A DNA stretch of 64,000 nt from Deltaproteobacteria bacterium (GTDB lineage Bacteria > Desulfobacterota > Desulfomonilia > UBA1062), in the NCBI GenBank assembly GCA_029547185.1, contig JAKPPU010000001.1, forward strand, positions 1-64,000, written 5' to 3'. How positions within the stretch are numbered: position 1 is the stretch's first letter; the number at the start of each line of letters is the position of its first letter. The notes below the pieces were generated by a model, which worked only from the letters and a program-made list of their open reading frames with translations, had not been told where the DNA came from and ran no database searches. This document shows, one piece after another, positions 36,565 to 45,536 of this stretch. The translations under genes were made by a program, and so were the position numbers.

Positions 36565-36849
36565 TCAGGGCTCCTGGGCGAGCATCTCATGAATCCATTC
36601 CTCGGCATCTTCAGGGCTCGTGACATACCGGACCATGCGGCCGTCTTTGATGTCCCGGCTCGCACAGGCCGAGGGACACCCGGTCACGATGAGGATGAGC
36701 TCCGCATCCTCACTGTCCTGATGGATAAACTCTGCAATTCCCTCCAGACGCCTGCGCATGGAGTCTACGGCCCCGACGCGGTCGTACCGTGCCCGGCACC
36801 CGCCGCAGTATTTCAGGCCCACCTTCTTCGGATGCGACCGAACCGTCAT
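36565..36849 (-). CDS. CGGC/CxSAC cysteine-motif protein
   Basis: A 94-residue cytoplasmic protein with YCGGCRARYDR near residue 15 and VTGCPSACASRDI near residue 60, a CGGC-domain-like pair of cysteine clusters that could bind an iron-sulfur or other metal centre. GGGG sits six bases before the ATG. It follows the 4-hydroxybutyryl-CoA dehydratase-family gene on the same strand, 165 bases away, and may serve it; that link is inference. Confidence 0.7.
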   Translation of the reverse strand: MTVRSHPKKVGLKYCGGCRARYDRVGAVDSMRRRLEGIAEFIHQDSEDAELILIVTGCPSACASRDIKDGRMVRYVTSPEDAEEWIHEMLAQEP

Positions 36850-36954
36850 AAGCTGCCCCGATACTCAACACAAAGGGCAAGAGTTCTCATCGCCCTCCCG
36901 TGCCTTGTCAGCATTGATTGTTGACTATATTCCCGTCATTTCCGCTCTCTCCTC

Positions 36955-36984
36955 TGTCATTCCCTCGAAGGCAGGAATCCAGCA
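36955..36984. repeat. Single REP-like arm
   Basis: tgtcattccctcgaaggcag followed by gaatccagc is a degenerate copy of the arm at 7099-7126. Confidence 0.55.
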
Positions 36985-37013
36985 GATCTCGAGCTAACTG
37001 GGCCTCCGCCGTA

Positions 37014-38471
37014 CTAGCCTTCCCTGTCTATCCCGCAGAGGTATCTGGCTATCTTCTGCTTCTGCTTCATGTTCACGAGCCGTGAGATCATGATCCGCTG
37101 GGCCTGGGGCGAGCCTGCGCCGTGCATGGACTCGGTCAGGTAGCCCACCGCTGCCGTGCCCATGGTGATGTTCTCGATGAGCCTCAAGATCCTCATCCGG
37201 TGCTCGGTCGGGACGTCGGCCCTGGCCTTGAAGTACTTCTCGACCCACTTGCCCACCTCGGGGGACGCGAGGTCCTGGGCGGACGGACAGGTGACCACGA
37301 GCCCGCCGGCAATGTCCTGGGCGAGCCTGGCTATCTCATAGGGGAAGCGGGTGATGTTCTGCTTGTGGACGTTCGCGAGGAGCACGTCCACGAGATAGGT
37401 TCCGCTCGGCTCCCGGTGGCCTTCGGATGCGCAGGCGATGCAGCCGCAGAAGAGCGTCTCGTTGAGGTGGTTCATCTCGATGATCTTGTCCTTCACGTGC
37501 GAGGCCTTCTCTGCGCCGTTGTACTCGGCGATGGTCTGGGCAGCCCCGATGAGGACGTCTCCCACGCCAACCTTGCAGGCATAGCTCTGGCGGTGGTAGG
37601 CAGCGAAGTTCTCCACGAGCTGGGTGGTGAAGTCGTACTCCCTGTACATGAACACCCTCTCCCAGGGCACGAAGACCTTGTCGAACACCACGAGGGCCTC
37701 GTGGCCTCCGTAGTAGATGTTGCCCCGATCGAAGGTCGATCCCTCGAGCTTCCTCGTGTCGCACGACTGCCGGCCCATGATGTAGGTGATGCCCTCTGCG
37801 TCGCTGGGAAGCGCGAAGGCGACCGCATAGTCCCTGTCTTCCTCGCGCATGGTGATCGTGGGCATGACGATGATCTCGTGGGAGTTCACGGCCCCGGTCT
37901 GGTGCGCCTTTGCCCCGCTCACGATTATCCCGTCCCTGTTCTCCTCGACGACGTGGAGGAACATGTCCGGGTCGGCCTGCTTGTTCGGGGAGAGCGACCG
38001 GTCGCCCTTGGGGTCGGTCATGGCTCCGTCGCAGGTCAGATCGTTCTCCTGGACGTATTCGAGAAACTTCAGGAACCTCCCATAGTACGGCGTGCCGTAC
38101 TTCGCGTCGATGGCATGGGTGGTGATGGAGAGGGCATTCATGGCATCCATGCCCACGCACCTCTGGAAGCAGCAGGCGGTGAGCGAGCCCATGAGACGCC
38201 CCATCTTGCTCTTCTTGACGAGGTCGTCCCTGCTCTGGTGGATGTGGGTGAAGCGGTTGATCCTGTTGCCCGTGAGGTGGGACTTCGCGGTCAGGATATC
38301 CTCGTACTCGGGCCTGTGGGCGAATTCATAGGTTGCGGCGACCGCATTCATCGAAGGCCGGATGATGGGGTCGTCCACCACGTTTTCGACCTTCCTGCCG
38401 AACATGTATACGTTGAGCTTGAGCTTCCTCAGACTCTCCTCATATTCCTTCGCATTCATGAGCTTCGCCAT
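37014..38471 (-). CDS. 4-hydroxybutyryl-CoA dehydratase / 4-hydroxyphenylacetate 3-hydroxylase family enzyme
   Basis: A 485-residue flavoprotein fold. The pattern TACCFQRCVGMDAMNA gives Cys101 and Cys105, and HRQSYAC gives His293 and Cys299; from memory these correspond to the [4Fe-4S] ligands (three Cys, one His) of Clostridium 4-hydroxybutyryl-CoA dehydratase, which catalyses a radical dehydration to crotonyl-CoA. Monooxygenase relatives lack them, so a dehydratase/isomerase is favoured over a hydroxylase. The His-Cys spacing is six here. GGAGG precedes the ATG. It is flanked by the CGGC-motif gene and an HDAC-like gene, same strand. Confidence 0.85.
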   Translation of the reverse strand: MAKLMNAKEYEESLRKLKLNVYMFGRKVENVVDDPIIRPSMNAVAATYEFAHRPEYEDILTAKSHLTGNRINRFTHIHQSRDDLVKKSKMGRLMGSLTACCFQRCVGMDAMNALSITTHAIDAKYGTPYYGRFLKFLEYVQENDLTCDGAMTDPKGDRSLSPNKQADPDMFLHVVEENRDGIIVSGAKAHQTGAVNSHEIIVMPTITMREEDRDYAVAFALPSDAEGITYIMGRQSCDTRKLEGSTFDRGNIYYGGHEALVVFDKVFVPWERVFMYREYDFTTQLVENFAAYHRQSYACKVGVGDVLIGAAQTIAEYNGAEKASHVKDKIIEMNHLNETLFCGCIACASEGHREPSGTYLVDVLLANVHKQNITRFPYEIARLAQDIAGGLVVTCPSAQDLASPEVGKWVEKYFKARADVPTEHRMRILRLIENITMGTAAVGYLTESMHGAGSPQAQRIMISRLVNMKQKQKIARYLCGIDREG

Positions 38472-38563
38472 GCGATTCCTCCTTTCCTGGAACTCGTATA
38501 TCGTTATGTAAAGAATCTCCTATCTGTTCTTCCTCATGGCCGCAAGCCTGCCCTGGAGTGCGT

Positions 38564-39310
38564 CTATCCCTCTGAGAGGCCTTCAATCAGGGCTAGGACA
38601 TTGTGGCCGAGGACCCGGTGGTTGTACCCGCCTTCGAGGATGGCGAAGCATCCGCCACCGTTTCTCAGGGAGGCCTGCCTCACGGCCCTGCCCATCTCGC
38701 GGTAGTCATCGGTGGCGAGGAGGCCGCCCCAGTCCTGCTCGTGGTTGTCGAACCCGGCCGAGATCCCGATCATGTCCGCACTGCAGCGTTCCATCTCATT
38801 GAAAACCTGCTTCAGGTAGGCGTTGCGGTCTCCCCTGTCAGGATTGAAAATGGTCACGTAATCTTTCCTCCCGAGGATGTTGACCGTGCCGTCCCCGAAA
38901 TGGAGGTCGAAGTCGAGGATGCAGGCGGTGTTTATCCTGCCCAGGCGCTTGAGGTGCTCTATTGCAATAGCCATGTTGTTGTAGTAGCAGAATCCCCATG
39001 ATGAATCGGAAGATGCATGATGACCGGGAGGCCTGATGAGGCCGAAGCACGGCTCGACGAGGCCTGTGACCGCTGCCTGGATTGCGCCTCCTGCTGCGAG
39101 GGAGGCGATCTCGTGGAGGCCCCGGTCCTTGACGCGCCGTATGTGGCCTTCCGTGTGGGCCGCCCTGATGTCGTCTTCGGAGGCAGGCTCTGCCGCTACG
39201 AACTGCACATGGGGGCCGATGACGTCGACCACGGCCTCCATCCTTCCGCTCTCGGCTGCAGGATCAGAGGTGTAGACCCGGTAGAAGTCCTCATGGAATA
39301 CGACCTTCAT
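38564..39310 (-). CDS. HDAC-like amidohydrolase
   Basis: A 248-residue zinc-dependent deacetylase of the histone deacetylase / acetylpolyamine amidohydrolase superfamily. It has LIRPPGHHA (charge-relay His pair), DFDLHFGDGT (zinc-binding Asp and His) and ISAGFDNHEQDWGG. The protein is short for the family (about 340 is usual), and the N-terminal region before RPPGHH is trimmed. Bacterial members deacetylate polyamines or acetoin-related substrates. An AAGGAGG site precedes the ATG. A divergent phosphofructokinase gene starts 120 bases away. Confidence 0.88.
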   Translation of the reverse strand: MKVVFHEDFYRVYTSDPAAESGRMEAVVDVIGPHVQFVAAEPASEDDIRAAHTEGHIRRVKDRGLHEIASLAAGGAIQAAVTGLVEPCFGLIRPPGHHASSDSSWGFCYYNNMAIAIEHLKRLGRINTACILDFDLHFGDGTVNILGRKDYVTIFNPDRGDRNAYLKQVFNEMERCSADMIGISAGFDNHEQDWGGLLATDDYREMGRAVRQASLRNGGGCFAILEGGYNHRVLGHNVLALIEGLSEG

Positions 39311-39357
39311 TGCATTCCTCCTTGTCAGTGATTAAATATTTACCATCTAGTTACCGA

Positions 39358-39400
39358 GATGATCAAATAATATAATTACTGATAATGTGATTTCATCATC
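39358..39400. promoter_or_regulatory. Inverted repeat in divergent promoter region
   Basis: GATGATcAAAT and ATTTCATCATC (10 of 11 complementary) are separated by 21 A+T-rich bases, between the HDAC-like and phosphofructokinase genes. Candidate operator or divergent promoter. Confidence 0.4.
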
Positions 39401-39430
39401 TATTCATCGAAAAGAAAGAAGGGAGAATAC

Positions 39431-40534
39431 ATGACAACGAAGATAGCGATCCTCACAGGCGGGGGCGATTGCCCGGGCTTAAACGGTGCCGTGAAGTGGG
39501 TCGTCAAGACAGCGCTCGATCCGCTCCTTGCAGAGAAGCGGTCTGTAAAATTCGAGGTAATCGGCGTTCGTGAAGGCTGGAAGGGGTTGGTCGAGGTCGA
39601 TCCTGATGACGAGAAGAGCAGGTCGCTCCACCTCGAGCCCCTCGACGAGGAGAAGGTCAGGGCCTGGGACCGCTACGGCGGGACCAACCTGGGGACGTCG
39701 CGCACCAACCCGTTCAACCCCAAAAACGACCGGTCCGACAAGGTCATCGAGAACATCAGGAAGCTCGGCATCGACGTGGTCGTGGCTGTGGGCGGAGAGG
39801 ACACCCTCGGAGTCGCCTACAAGCTCTACAAGCGGGGCATAAAGACCGTGGGCATACCCAAGACCATTGACGGCGATCTCGTTGGAACGGACTACTCGCT
39901 CGGGTTCGATTCGGCCCTCAACGTCATCATGGAAGAGATCGACAGGCTCCGCACCACGGCCGGCTCTCACAACAGGATATTCGTGGTCGAGACCATGGGC
40001 AGGCATGCGGGATGGCTCGCCCTCCAGGGCGGGGAATGCAGCGGCGCGTACATCATCCTCATCCCCGAGCAGCCCTTCAGCATGGAGAAGGTGTGCAGCC
40101 TCCTCATGGGGCGCAAGGGCCGCGAGATCCAGTACAGCATCGTCGTGGTATCCGAAGGTGCAATCCCGATCGAGGGCGGCGAATTCTACAAGGACGAGAA
40201 GGTCGACGACTTCGGGCATAAATCCCTCGGCGGAATCGCCTCGTACATCTCGGACCAGATCCAGAAAACCACCGGTTTCGAATCGCGGTATGTGGTTCTG
40301 AGCCACCTCCAGAGGGGCGGCGTGCCTTCGGCGAGAGACAGGCTCATGGCCCGGTGGTTCGGCATTGCGGCAGTGGACATGATCCTGTGCGAGGACTTCG
40401 GCAGGATGGTGAGCTATCTCCACGGCGAGATAACCTCGGTGCCCATGAAGGACATCATAAACAAGATACGGACCGTGGATATCGACAAGTACTACGATCC
40501 CGAGCGGTACAACGGAAAGCGCACGATCCTGTAA
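39431..40534 (+). CDS. 6-phosphofructokinase, probably PPi-dependent
   Basis: A 367-residue PFK-A-fold enzyme phosphorylating fructose 6-phosphate. ATP enzymes read GGDGS and PGTIDND; here the loop reads GGEDT (121-125) with Asp124, and GIPKTIDGD with Lys144. Asp and Lys at these two sites are the hallmark of pyrophosphate-dependent members. Glu replaces the first Asp and Gly replaces the Asn in TIDND, so the active site is slightly atypical. A good GGGAG precedes the ATG. It fits the glycogen debranching gene elsewhere in the window. Confidence 0.88.
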   Translation: MTTKIAILTGGGDCPGLNGAVKWVVKTALDPLLAEKRSVKFEVIGVREGWKGLVEVDPDDEKSRSLHLEPLDEEKVRAWDRYGGTNLGTSRTNPFNPKNDRSDKVIENIRKLGIDVVVAVGGEDTLGVAYKLYKRGIKTVGIPKTIDGDLVGTDYSLGFDSALNVIMEEIDRLRTTAGSHNRIFVVETMGRHAGWLALQGGECSGAYIILIPEQPFSMEKVCSLLMGRKGREIQYSIVVVSEGAIPIEGGEFYKDEKVDDFGHKSLGGIASYISDQIQKTTGFESRYVVLSHLQRGGVPSARDRLMARWFGIAAVDMILCEDFGRMVSYLHGEITSVPMKDIINKIRTVDIDKYYDPERYNGKRTIL

Positions 40535-40538
40535 ATCG

Positions 40539-40594
40539 CAAAAAAGCCCTCCTCCTTGTGAAGCATCCGAACGGGGAGGGCCCTTTGTTTTTTT
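40539..40594. terminator. Bidirectional terminator
   Basis: A stem gccctcctcc / ggggaggg(cc) with a 17-base loop is flanked by six A on the left and a TTTGTTTTTTT run on the right. It serves the convergent phosphofructokinase and exonuclease genes. Confidence 0.85.
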
Positions 40595-40620
40595 AAGGCA
40601 GGAACAGGGAAGCAGTCCCT

Positions 40621-41394
40621 TCAGACGTGATACCGGAAGTCCTGGAGGTTGAGCCCCAGCTCGATGTCCCGCTTCAGTCGCAGCAGCCCCTGGAACATGA
40701 GAGCGTCCTGCTCGCATCTCCCGATGGTCTGGCCCAGCTTCGTGCCCATGGCAGGGGCCTGGGCGAGGATGTTCTCGAGCGTCTGGTACTCCGAAAGGAG
40801 CTTGCAGGCCGTCTTCATTCCGACGCCGGGTATGCCCGGGATCGCGTTCGTGGGGTCTCCGGCGAGAGCCAGCAAATCTGCAAGCTGATAGGGACGGACG
40901 TGAAACTTCTCGAGGACATATCCTTCATCGAGGAAGCACTTCTTGAAGTGGTCTCTGACGGAGACATGCCCGGAGAGAAGCTGCAGGAAGATCTTGTCGG
41001 TCGAGAGGATGATCACCCTGCCTTTCCTCGATTCCGTCTTGCAGGCGAGCGTGGCGATGACATCGTCCGCCTCGAGCGAGTCGATCTCTATGGACTTCAC
41101 GCCTGCTTCGAGGAAGGCCTTCTTGATGGCGGGAAGGCTCTCCTCGAGATCGCGTGGCATGGGGGGCCGGCCGGCCTTGTAATTTTCATAAATTTCGGTC
41201 CTGAAGCCCTTGCCCTTGCCTTCGAAAACGCATACCGCATGGGTCGGCTCGCACTCCTTCAGTGCCCGCCTGAGGGACTGGGTGCAGGAGTCGACGACAG
41301 AGGGCCCCGTATACCGGCCCGAAGCGTCCCGACGGGCGGCATCCACCCTGCGGATCAGGTTCAAGGCATCGATGAGCAGCACCTTCAGCCCCAT
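40621..41394 (-). CDS. 5'-3' exonuclease / flap endonuclease (Xni- or PolA-exo-like)
   Basis: A 257-residue stand-alone version of the DNA polymerase I 5'-nuclease domain: LLIDALNLIRR, FEGKGKGFRTEIYENYK..RPPMP, EADDVIATLA with metal-binding acidic residues, ILSTDKIFLQLL, and a helix-hairpin-helix GDPTNAIPGIPGVGMKTA. It would remove 5' flaps during repair or Okazaki maturation. Metal-site residues are largely preserved (LSTDK where many have SGDKD), so activity is likely but may differ. Confidence 0.85.
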   Translation of the reverse strand: MGLKVLLIDALNLIRRVDAARRDASGRYTGPSVVDSCTQSLRRALKECEPTHAVCVFEGKGKGFRTEIYENYKAGRPPMPRDLEESLPAIKKAFLEAGVKSIEIDSLEADDVIATLACKTESRKGRVIILSTDKIFLQLLSGHVSVRDHFKKCFLDEGYVLEKFHVRPYQLADLLALAGDPTNAIPGIPGVGMKTACKLLSEYQTLENILAQAPAMGTKLGQTIGRCEQDALMFQGLLRLKRDIELGLNLQDFRYHV

Positions 41395-41548
41395 TTCAGG
41401 TTAGGCCTCCCATCGGCCAATATATCGCATCTGCCGGATCAATGAAATAGGGCATTGGGCGGCATTTGCGCGCCATGAGTCATGATATGGCATTTAATGG
41501 ATAATGGATGTATCTATTGGAAACCATAAATTTTCTACAGCTTCCCTG

Positions 41549-42394
41549 TTATGCACTTCTGCGTGCGGTAATGATTGAAGCAATCGTAACTGCTGAAACG
41601 ATGATTCCCCCGCCGATAAGCGTGTGCACACCCGGGGCCTCCCCTATGATAAAGAACACCCACACAGGATTGAACACCGGTTCGATGACCGCTATCAGGT
41701 TCGCTTGAACTGCAGAGATACGCTTGATCGCGACTGAAAACAGGATCGACGAGATACCGATCTGTACAACTCCCAGAACAGCAATCGCGCCGAGCGATTG
41801 AATTGTCATATGCGGGAGAGGAAGAAATAGTGATGCGACGATGCAGATCCCGGCTGCCAGCCAATGGGACAGCAGATTGGATTCAAGCGGCGAGCCATCC
41901 TTTTGCATCCGCATGAATACAAAATAGAAGCTGAAGGTTACAGCAGACATGAGTCCGAGGACATTGCCAAGCAATCTCCCCCCGCCGAGTCTGTCAAAGA
42001 ACATGATGACCATACCTGCCGCCAGGAGAGGAAGCGCTATCAAATTTTCCACATGGGTCTTCTCTTTGAGGAGAATGGCACCAATGAATACGGTCAGCAC
42101 CGGCGCGCAATATTGAAGCAGGATGGCATTGGCGGCAGTTGTCGTTTTGTTGGCACAGACAAAGAGAAGCATGGTCACGGCATTGGCCACGGCTGCAGCG
42201 ATCTGCGGAAATGAAAAGTGTATATCAGGATGCTTCAGATAGAGGAAAATAACGGCCGATGCAATGAGACTCCGCATGCCTGCAATGGCAATGGGATTCC
42301 AGTCTATGACTTTTATGAACAGACCCGCAATGCTCCAGAGGAATGCCGTGGCTGCCATAGCAAGAATGCCTGCGCTCTCATTCCGGTTTCCCAT
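41549..42394 (-). CDS. EamA-family (DMT) transporter
   Basis: A 281-residue protein with ten hydrophobic segments arranged as two EamA repeats (ATAFLWSIAGLFIKVIDWNP at the start, and GVVQIGISSILFSVAIKRIS then AVIEPVFNPVWVFFIIGE near the end). These inner-membrane carriers export metabolites or amino acids; the substrate is unknown. It stands at the left edge of the A+T-rich island. Confidence 0.85.
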   Translation of the reverse strand: MGNRNESAGILAMAATAFLWSIAGLFIKVIDWNPIAIAGMRSLIASAVIFLYLKHPDIHFSFPQIAAAVANAVTMLLFVCANKTTTAANAILLQYCAPVLTVFIGAILLKEKTHVENLIALPLLAAGMVIMFFDRLGGGRLLGNVLGLMSAVTFSFYFVFMRMQKDGSPLESNLLSHWLAAGICIVASLFLPLPHMTIQSLGAIAVLGVVQIGISSILFSVAIKRISAVQANLIAVIEPVFNPVWVFFIIGEAPGVHTLIGGGIIVSAVTIASIITARRSA

Positions 42395-42712
42395 TCTGCA
42401 TCCTCAATAAACTACCGGTGGGTACGGTGCGTATTTCTCAATCCACTGATTATCTATTGGACGTGTTAACGTATATCCTAGACAATATTTTCAGCTTTCC
42501 TGGCAAGAGAAAATTGCAGGATGAACGTCACTAAACAGTGTTAAGGTTATGTAGGCTTTCCCTATGGTGTGAAATCACTTTCTGACAGTTTCTAAAGAAT
42601 CTTTTATCACTTTCTATCTACTATCTACCATCTCATGTATCAAGAAACCAATATAGAACAAACACTTAATCAAAATAATTAATGGATAGAAATAATAAGA
42701 CAAATAAATAGC

Positions 42713-42741
42713 TTGACATAATTTAAAAAGAAGTCTAATTA
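42713..42741 (+). promoter_or_regulatory. Promoter of the mutase cluster (copy 1)
   Basis: TTGACA at 42713-42718, a 17-base spacer and TAATTA at 42736-42741. The same boxes with the same 17-base spacing occur at 53136-53164, while the spacers differ, which argues that the boxes are under selection. Confidence 0.75.
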
Positions 42742-42752
42742 GATACATAACA

Positions 42753-42809
42753 GGACCAAAAAGTACTTCAATAGGACCAATAGGTCTTATTAAATGGACT
42801 AAGGGGTAT
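42753..42809. promoter_or_regulatory. Triple GGAC-type operator array (copy 1)
   Basis: Three 14-base elements of roughly GGACY-N4-RGTMY form, a dyad close to GGACC-N4-GGTCC: 42753-42766, 42774-42787 and 42796-42809. Start-to-start spacing is 21 and 22 bases, two helical turns, so all face the same side of the DNA. They lie just after the promoter and the last overlaps the ribosome site, as expected for a repressor site. The MerR-TetR protein at 51944-52783 is the obvious candidate binder. Confidence 0.7.
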
Positions 42810-42815
42810 TGGATT

Positions 42816-43838
42816 ATGTTCGATTGTGGGAGAGAAGCAGTGGGTCTTGTCAATAAGATGCTTGCCGGAGACAGAAGGGCCCTGGCACAATTGCTCACTA
42901 TCATCGAGAATGAAAAACCTGAATCTTCTCATATTATGCACATGGTTCAACAGAACCAGACCAATGGATACTACATAGGAGTAACGGGTTCTCCAGGCAG
43001 CGGAAAAAGTACGCTGGTTGACAAGATAATTCTGCAGATACGAAGCCTCGGCCTGAAAGCCGGTGTCATCGCTGTTGATCCTTCCAGCCCTTTCTCAGGT
43101 GGTGCTATTCTGGGTGACAGAATCAGAATGCAAAATCATGCGCTAGATTCTGGTGTATTTATTCGCAGCTTGGCAACGAGGGGAAGTCTTGGAGGTCTTT
43201 CCCGTGCTGCGAAGAATTCAGCCAGAATTCTTAATGCGTCTGGGAAAGACTACTGCATCATTGAGACTGTAGGAGTTGGCCAGATCGAGATAGATATAGT
43301 GGATTCAGCAGATACGACCATAGTAGTTCTCATGCCGGAGGCAGGGGATAGCGTCCAGGCAATAAAAGCCGGTATATTGGAAATCGCTGATATAATAGTC
43401 GTAAACAAGGCAGACATAAAAGGGTCTGATCGTCTGATCGCCGACCTCCAAGTAATGCTCCAGGAGAATCAAAGACACAGTTGGTGGCAGATACCAGTTC
43501 TGGCAACTCAAGCAACCAAAGACATTGGAGTCAAAGAACTGTTCGAAAAAATTGAAGAACACAGACGAGTGCTTGGAGAAACAGGCCACCTCCAAACCAG
43601 AAGGCAAGAGCAAAGAGTAACAGAATTTATGGAAATCATTGAACAAAAAATAAAAGATTTTTTCAAGGAGTGCAAAAAAGAAGACACGTATTTGAAAAAG
43701 ATTACAGAGAAAGTGAAGGCGGGAGAGCTTGATCCTTATTCAGCTGCGATTGAAGCACTGGGCAGTAATGACTTGTTCCAAAACTTGCTCATGAAGATGA
43801 GGGGGGAATTTAAAAAAGAGGGGGTTAAACATGCCTAA
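42816..43838 (+). CDS. MeaB/ArgK-type GTPase, mutase chaperone
   Basis: A 340-residue G3E GTPase that loads and protects adenosylcobalamin mutases. It has Walker A GVTGSPGSGKST (about 53-64), the DPSSPFSGGAILGDRIRM segment, TVGVGQIEID, and the VVNKAD base-recognition motif; the C-terminal 60 residues hold the helical dimerisation region. It overlaps the mutase large-subunit gene by eight bases. It sits behind the promoter and operator array and probably starts a long catabolic transcript. Confidence 0.92.
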   Translation: MFDCGREAVGLVNKMLAGDRRALAQLLTIIENEKPESSHIMHMVQQNQTNGYYIGVTGSPGSGKSTLVDKIILQIRSLGLKAGVIAVDPSSPFSGGAILGDRIRMQNHALDSGVFIRSLATRGSLGGLSRAAKNSARILNASGKDYCIIETVGVGQIEIDIVDSADTTIVVLMPEAGDSVQAIKAGILEIADIIVVNKADIKGSDRLIADLQVMLQENQRHSWWQIPVLATQATKDIGVKELFEKIEEHRRVLGETGHLQTRRQEQRVTEFMEIIEQKIKDFFKECKKEDTYLKKITEKVKAGELDPYSAAIEALGSNDLFQNLLMKMRGEFKKEGVKHA

Positions 43839-45519
43839 AAATAGCAGATGGCTCAAAGAGCTCAAAGAAAAGAAGGAGAAATGGGAACAGACCATACTCG
43901 CCCCGGCCCTCCAGAAGATCGGTCCAAAAAGAGAACAGAAGGTTATCGGGATTGGACACTTAGAGCATCCAGTAAAAGAGATTTACACACCACTCGACCT
44001 AGAAGAAATCGGTTTTGATTATCTAAGAGATGTTGGTTTCCCAGGGGAGTACCCTTTTGTCAGGGGATCCGAACCGACAAAAGATCCCAGCAAGCCGTGG
44101 CTTATCAGGATTTATGCAGGGTTCGGGACTCCTGAAGAGTCTAATAAACGATATAAGTTCCTGCTTGAACAGGGTGCGGAAGAAATCGTCGTTGCTGCGG
44201 ATTTGCCCACTCAAATCGGGTATGACCCGGACCATCCCATGTCGGCTGGTGAGGTCGGGAATGTAGGAGTGTCCCTCGCATCATTGAAGGATATGGAGAT
44301 CCTTTTTAAAGGGATCCCATTAAACTCAATGAGGCGTGTAGGCATACTTGGCAACACTATAGGTCCAATAGCCTTGGCATTCTTTATTGCGTTGGGTGAG
44401 AAACAGGGTCTTTCACCCAATGAATATGTCGTTCATATTCAGAATGATTCCTTAAAAGAGTATGGTGCCAGAAACACACAATTTATACCCATAAGAGACT
44501 CCGTACGGCTTGCAACTGATGTTGTTCAATACTGTGCTGAAAAGAGACTCGACTGGAACGCTATAAACGCGTGCGCTGCCCATTACCAAGTTGCAGGCTG
44601 TGCAGCTGCCCATGCCTTCGCGTTTGCGTCAGCAATTACCTACATAGATTATCTCATTGAAAAGGGCTTACACATTGATGAGTTTGCACATCTATTTAAC
44701 TTGTTCACAGGAGGAGAACCGACGTTTACCGGTGTAGCAGTAATAAGGGCAGCAAGAAGGATATGGGCCAGATTGATGAAAGAAAGGTACGGGGCAAAAG
44801 ACCCGAGGTCTATGGCCATAAAGCTGACAGCTTATACCGTTGCTGAATCAACTGCTCAGCAGCCCTTAAACAATATTGTAAGAATTGCTTTTGGGACACA
44901 AACGTACGCTCTCGCTGGAGTAGACTACATTTACAACGCTTCCTATGACGAAGGTCTGGCAATACCAACAGAAGATGCAGCAATGCTCTCCTTGAGAACG
45001 CAACAAATCCTCGCATGGGAGTCAGAAATCCCGTTTGTCATTGACCCCTTTGCAGGATCATATTTTGTCGAAAGCCTTACAGCAAAGCTCGAAAAGGAAG
45101 TTTTGCATTATTTGAGTGAGATAGAAGAAATGGGCGGGGCGATCGAAGCCATCGAGAGAGGTTATTTCCAGAGGAAGCAAGTTGAACAAGGATTGATTAA
45201 GACAATAGCGATCAGCACAGGAGAAAAACCACACATCGGGGTAAATAAGTTCAAGATCAATGAAAGCGCCCCAATACCAATGTTTAGGCAAGATGTTGAA
45301 GTTGCTCGAAAGAGAATTGAAGATATCAAGGCATTAAAGAGAGAAAGAGATAACGACAAGGTTAAACAGTGCCTGGAGAATATCAGAAAGGTAGCAGCAA
45401 CAAACGAGAATATCGTTCCATCAGTACTCGATGCTGTAAGAGCCTATGCCACGTTAGGTGAGATCTGCGATGTATGGAGAGATGTATTTGGGTCGTTTGA
45501 ATTCTCTAAAAATTATTAG
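43831..45519 (+). CDS. Adenosylcobalamin-dependent acyl-CoA mutase, large (catalytic) subunit
   Basis: A 562-residue split-type mutase large subunit that migrates the CoA-thioester group by a radical mechanism. Aligning by a constant offset of seven to methylmalonyl-CoA mutase (numbering from memory), Gln197, Arg207 and His244 are kept as Gln204, Arg214 and His251, and Tyr89 as Tyr95 (RIYAGFG). But the invariant GYH is AAH, so Tyr243 becomes Ala250. The 2-hydroxyisobutyryl-CoA mutase signature (Ile90, Asp117) is absent: Tyr95 and Ala122 here. Retained Arg favours a carboxylate-bearing substrate; the Ala suggests a roomier pocket. The substrate is not settled. Confidence 0.92.
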   Translation: MPKNSRWLKELKEKKEKWEQTILAPALQKIGPKREQKVIGIGHLEHPVKEIYTPLDLEEIGFDYLRDVGFPGEYPFVRGSEPTKDPSKPWLIRIYAGFGTPEESNKRYKFLLEQGAEEIVVAADLPTQIGYDPDHPMSAGEVGNVGVSLASLKDMEILFKGIPLNSMRRVGILGNTIGPIALAFFIALGEKQGLSPNEYVVHIQNDSLKEYGARNTQFIPIRDSVRLATDVVQYCAEKRLDWNAINACAAHYQVAGCAAAHAFAFASAITYIDYLIEKGLHIDEFAHLFNLFTGGEPTFTGVAVIRAARRIWARLMKERYGAKDPRSMAIKLTAYTVAESTAQQPLNNIVRIAFGTQTYALAGVDYIYNASYDEGLAIPTEDAAMLSLRTQQILAWESEIPFVIDPFAGSYFVESLTAKLEKEVLHYLSEIEEMGGAIEAIERGYFQRKQVEQGLIKTIAISTGEKPHIGVNKFKINESAPIPMFRQDVEVARKRIEDIKALKRERDNDKVKQCLENIRKVAATNENIVPSVLDAVRAYATLGEICDVWRDVFGSFEFSKNY

Positions 45520-45536
45520 CCTGGGAGGAGGCTCAG

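Larger units (their letters stand above)
42395..42815. other. A+T-rich leader of the B12-mutase cluster
   Basis: The 421-base region before the first mutase-cluster gene. The part from about 42580 on matches the region from about 52997: a shared cagtttctaaagag segment, then the promoter, the operator array and the start of the gene. I looked for a cobalamin riboswitch and saw none. Confidence 0.6.

Noticed and set aside
37122..38705. 527-residue plus-strand frame opposite the dehydratase gene
   Set aside because: Antisense to a fully motif-supported enzyme; composition is biased and no domain is seen.
42395..42815. Cobalamin riboswitch upstream of the mutase cluster
   Set aside because: No B12-box or conserved riboswitch core was found; the leader is explained by the promoter and operator array.
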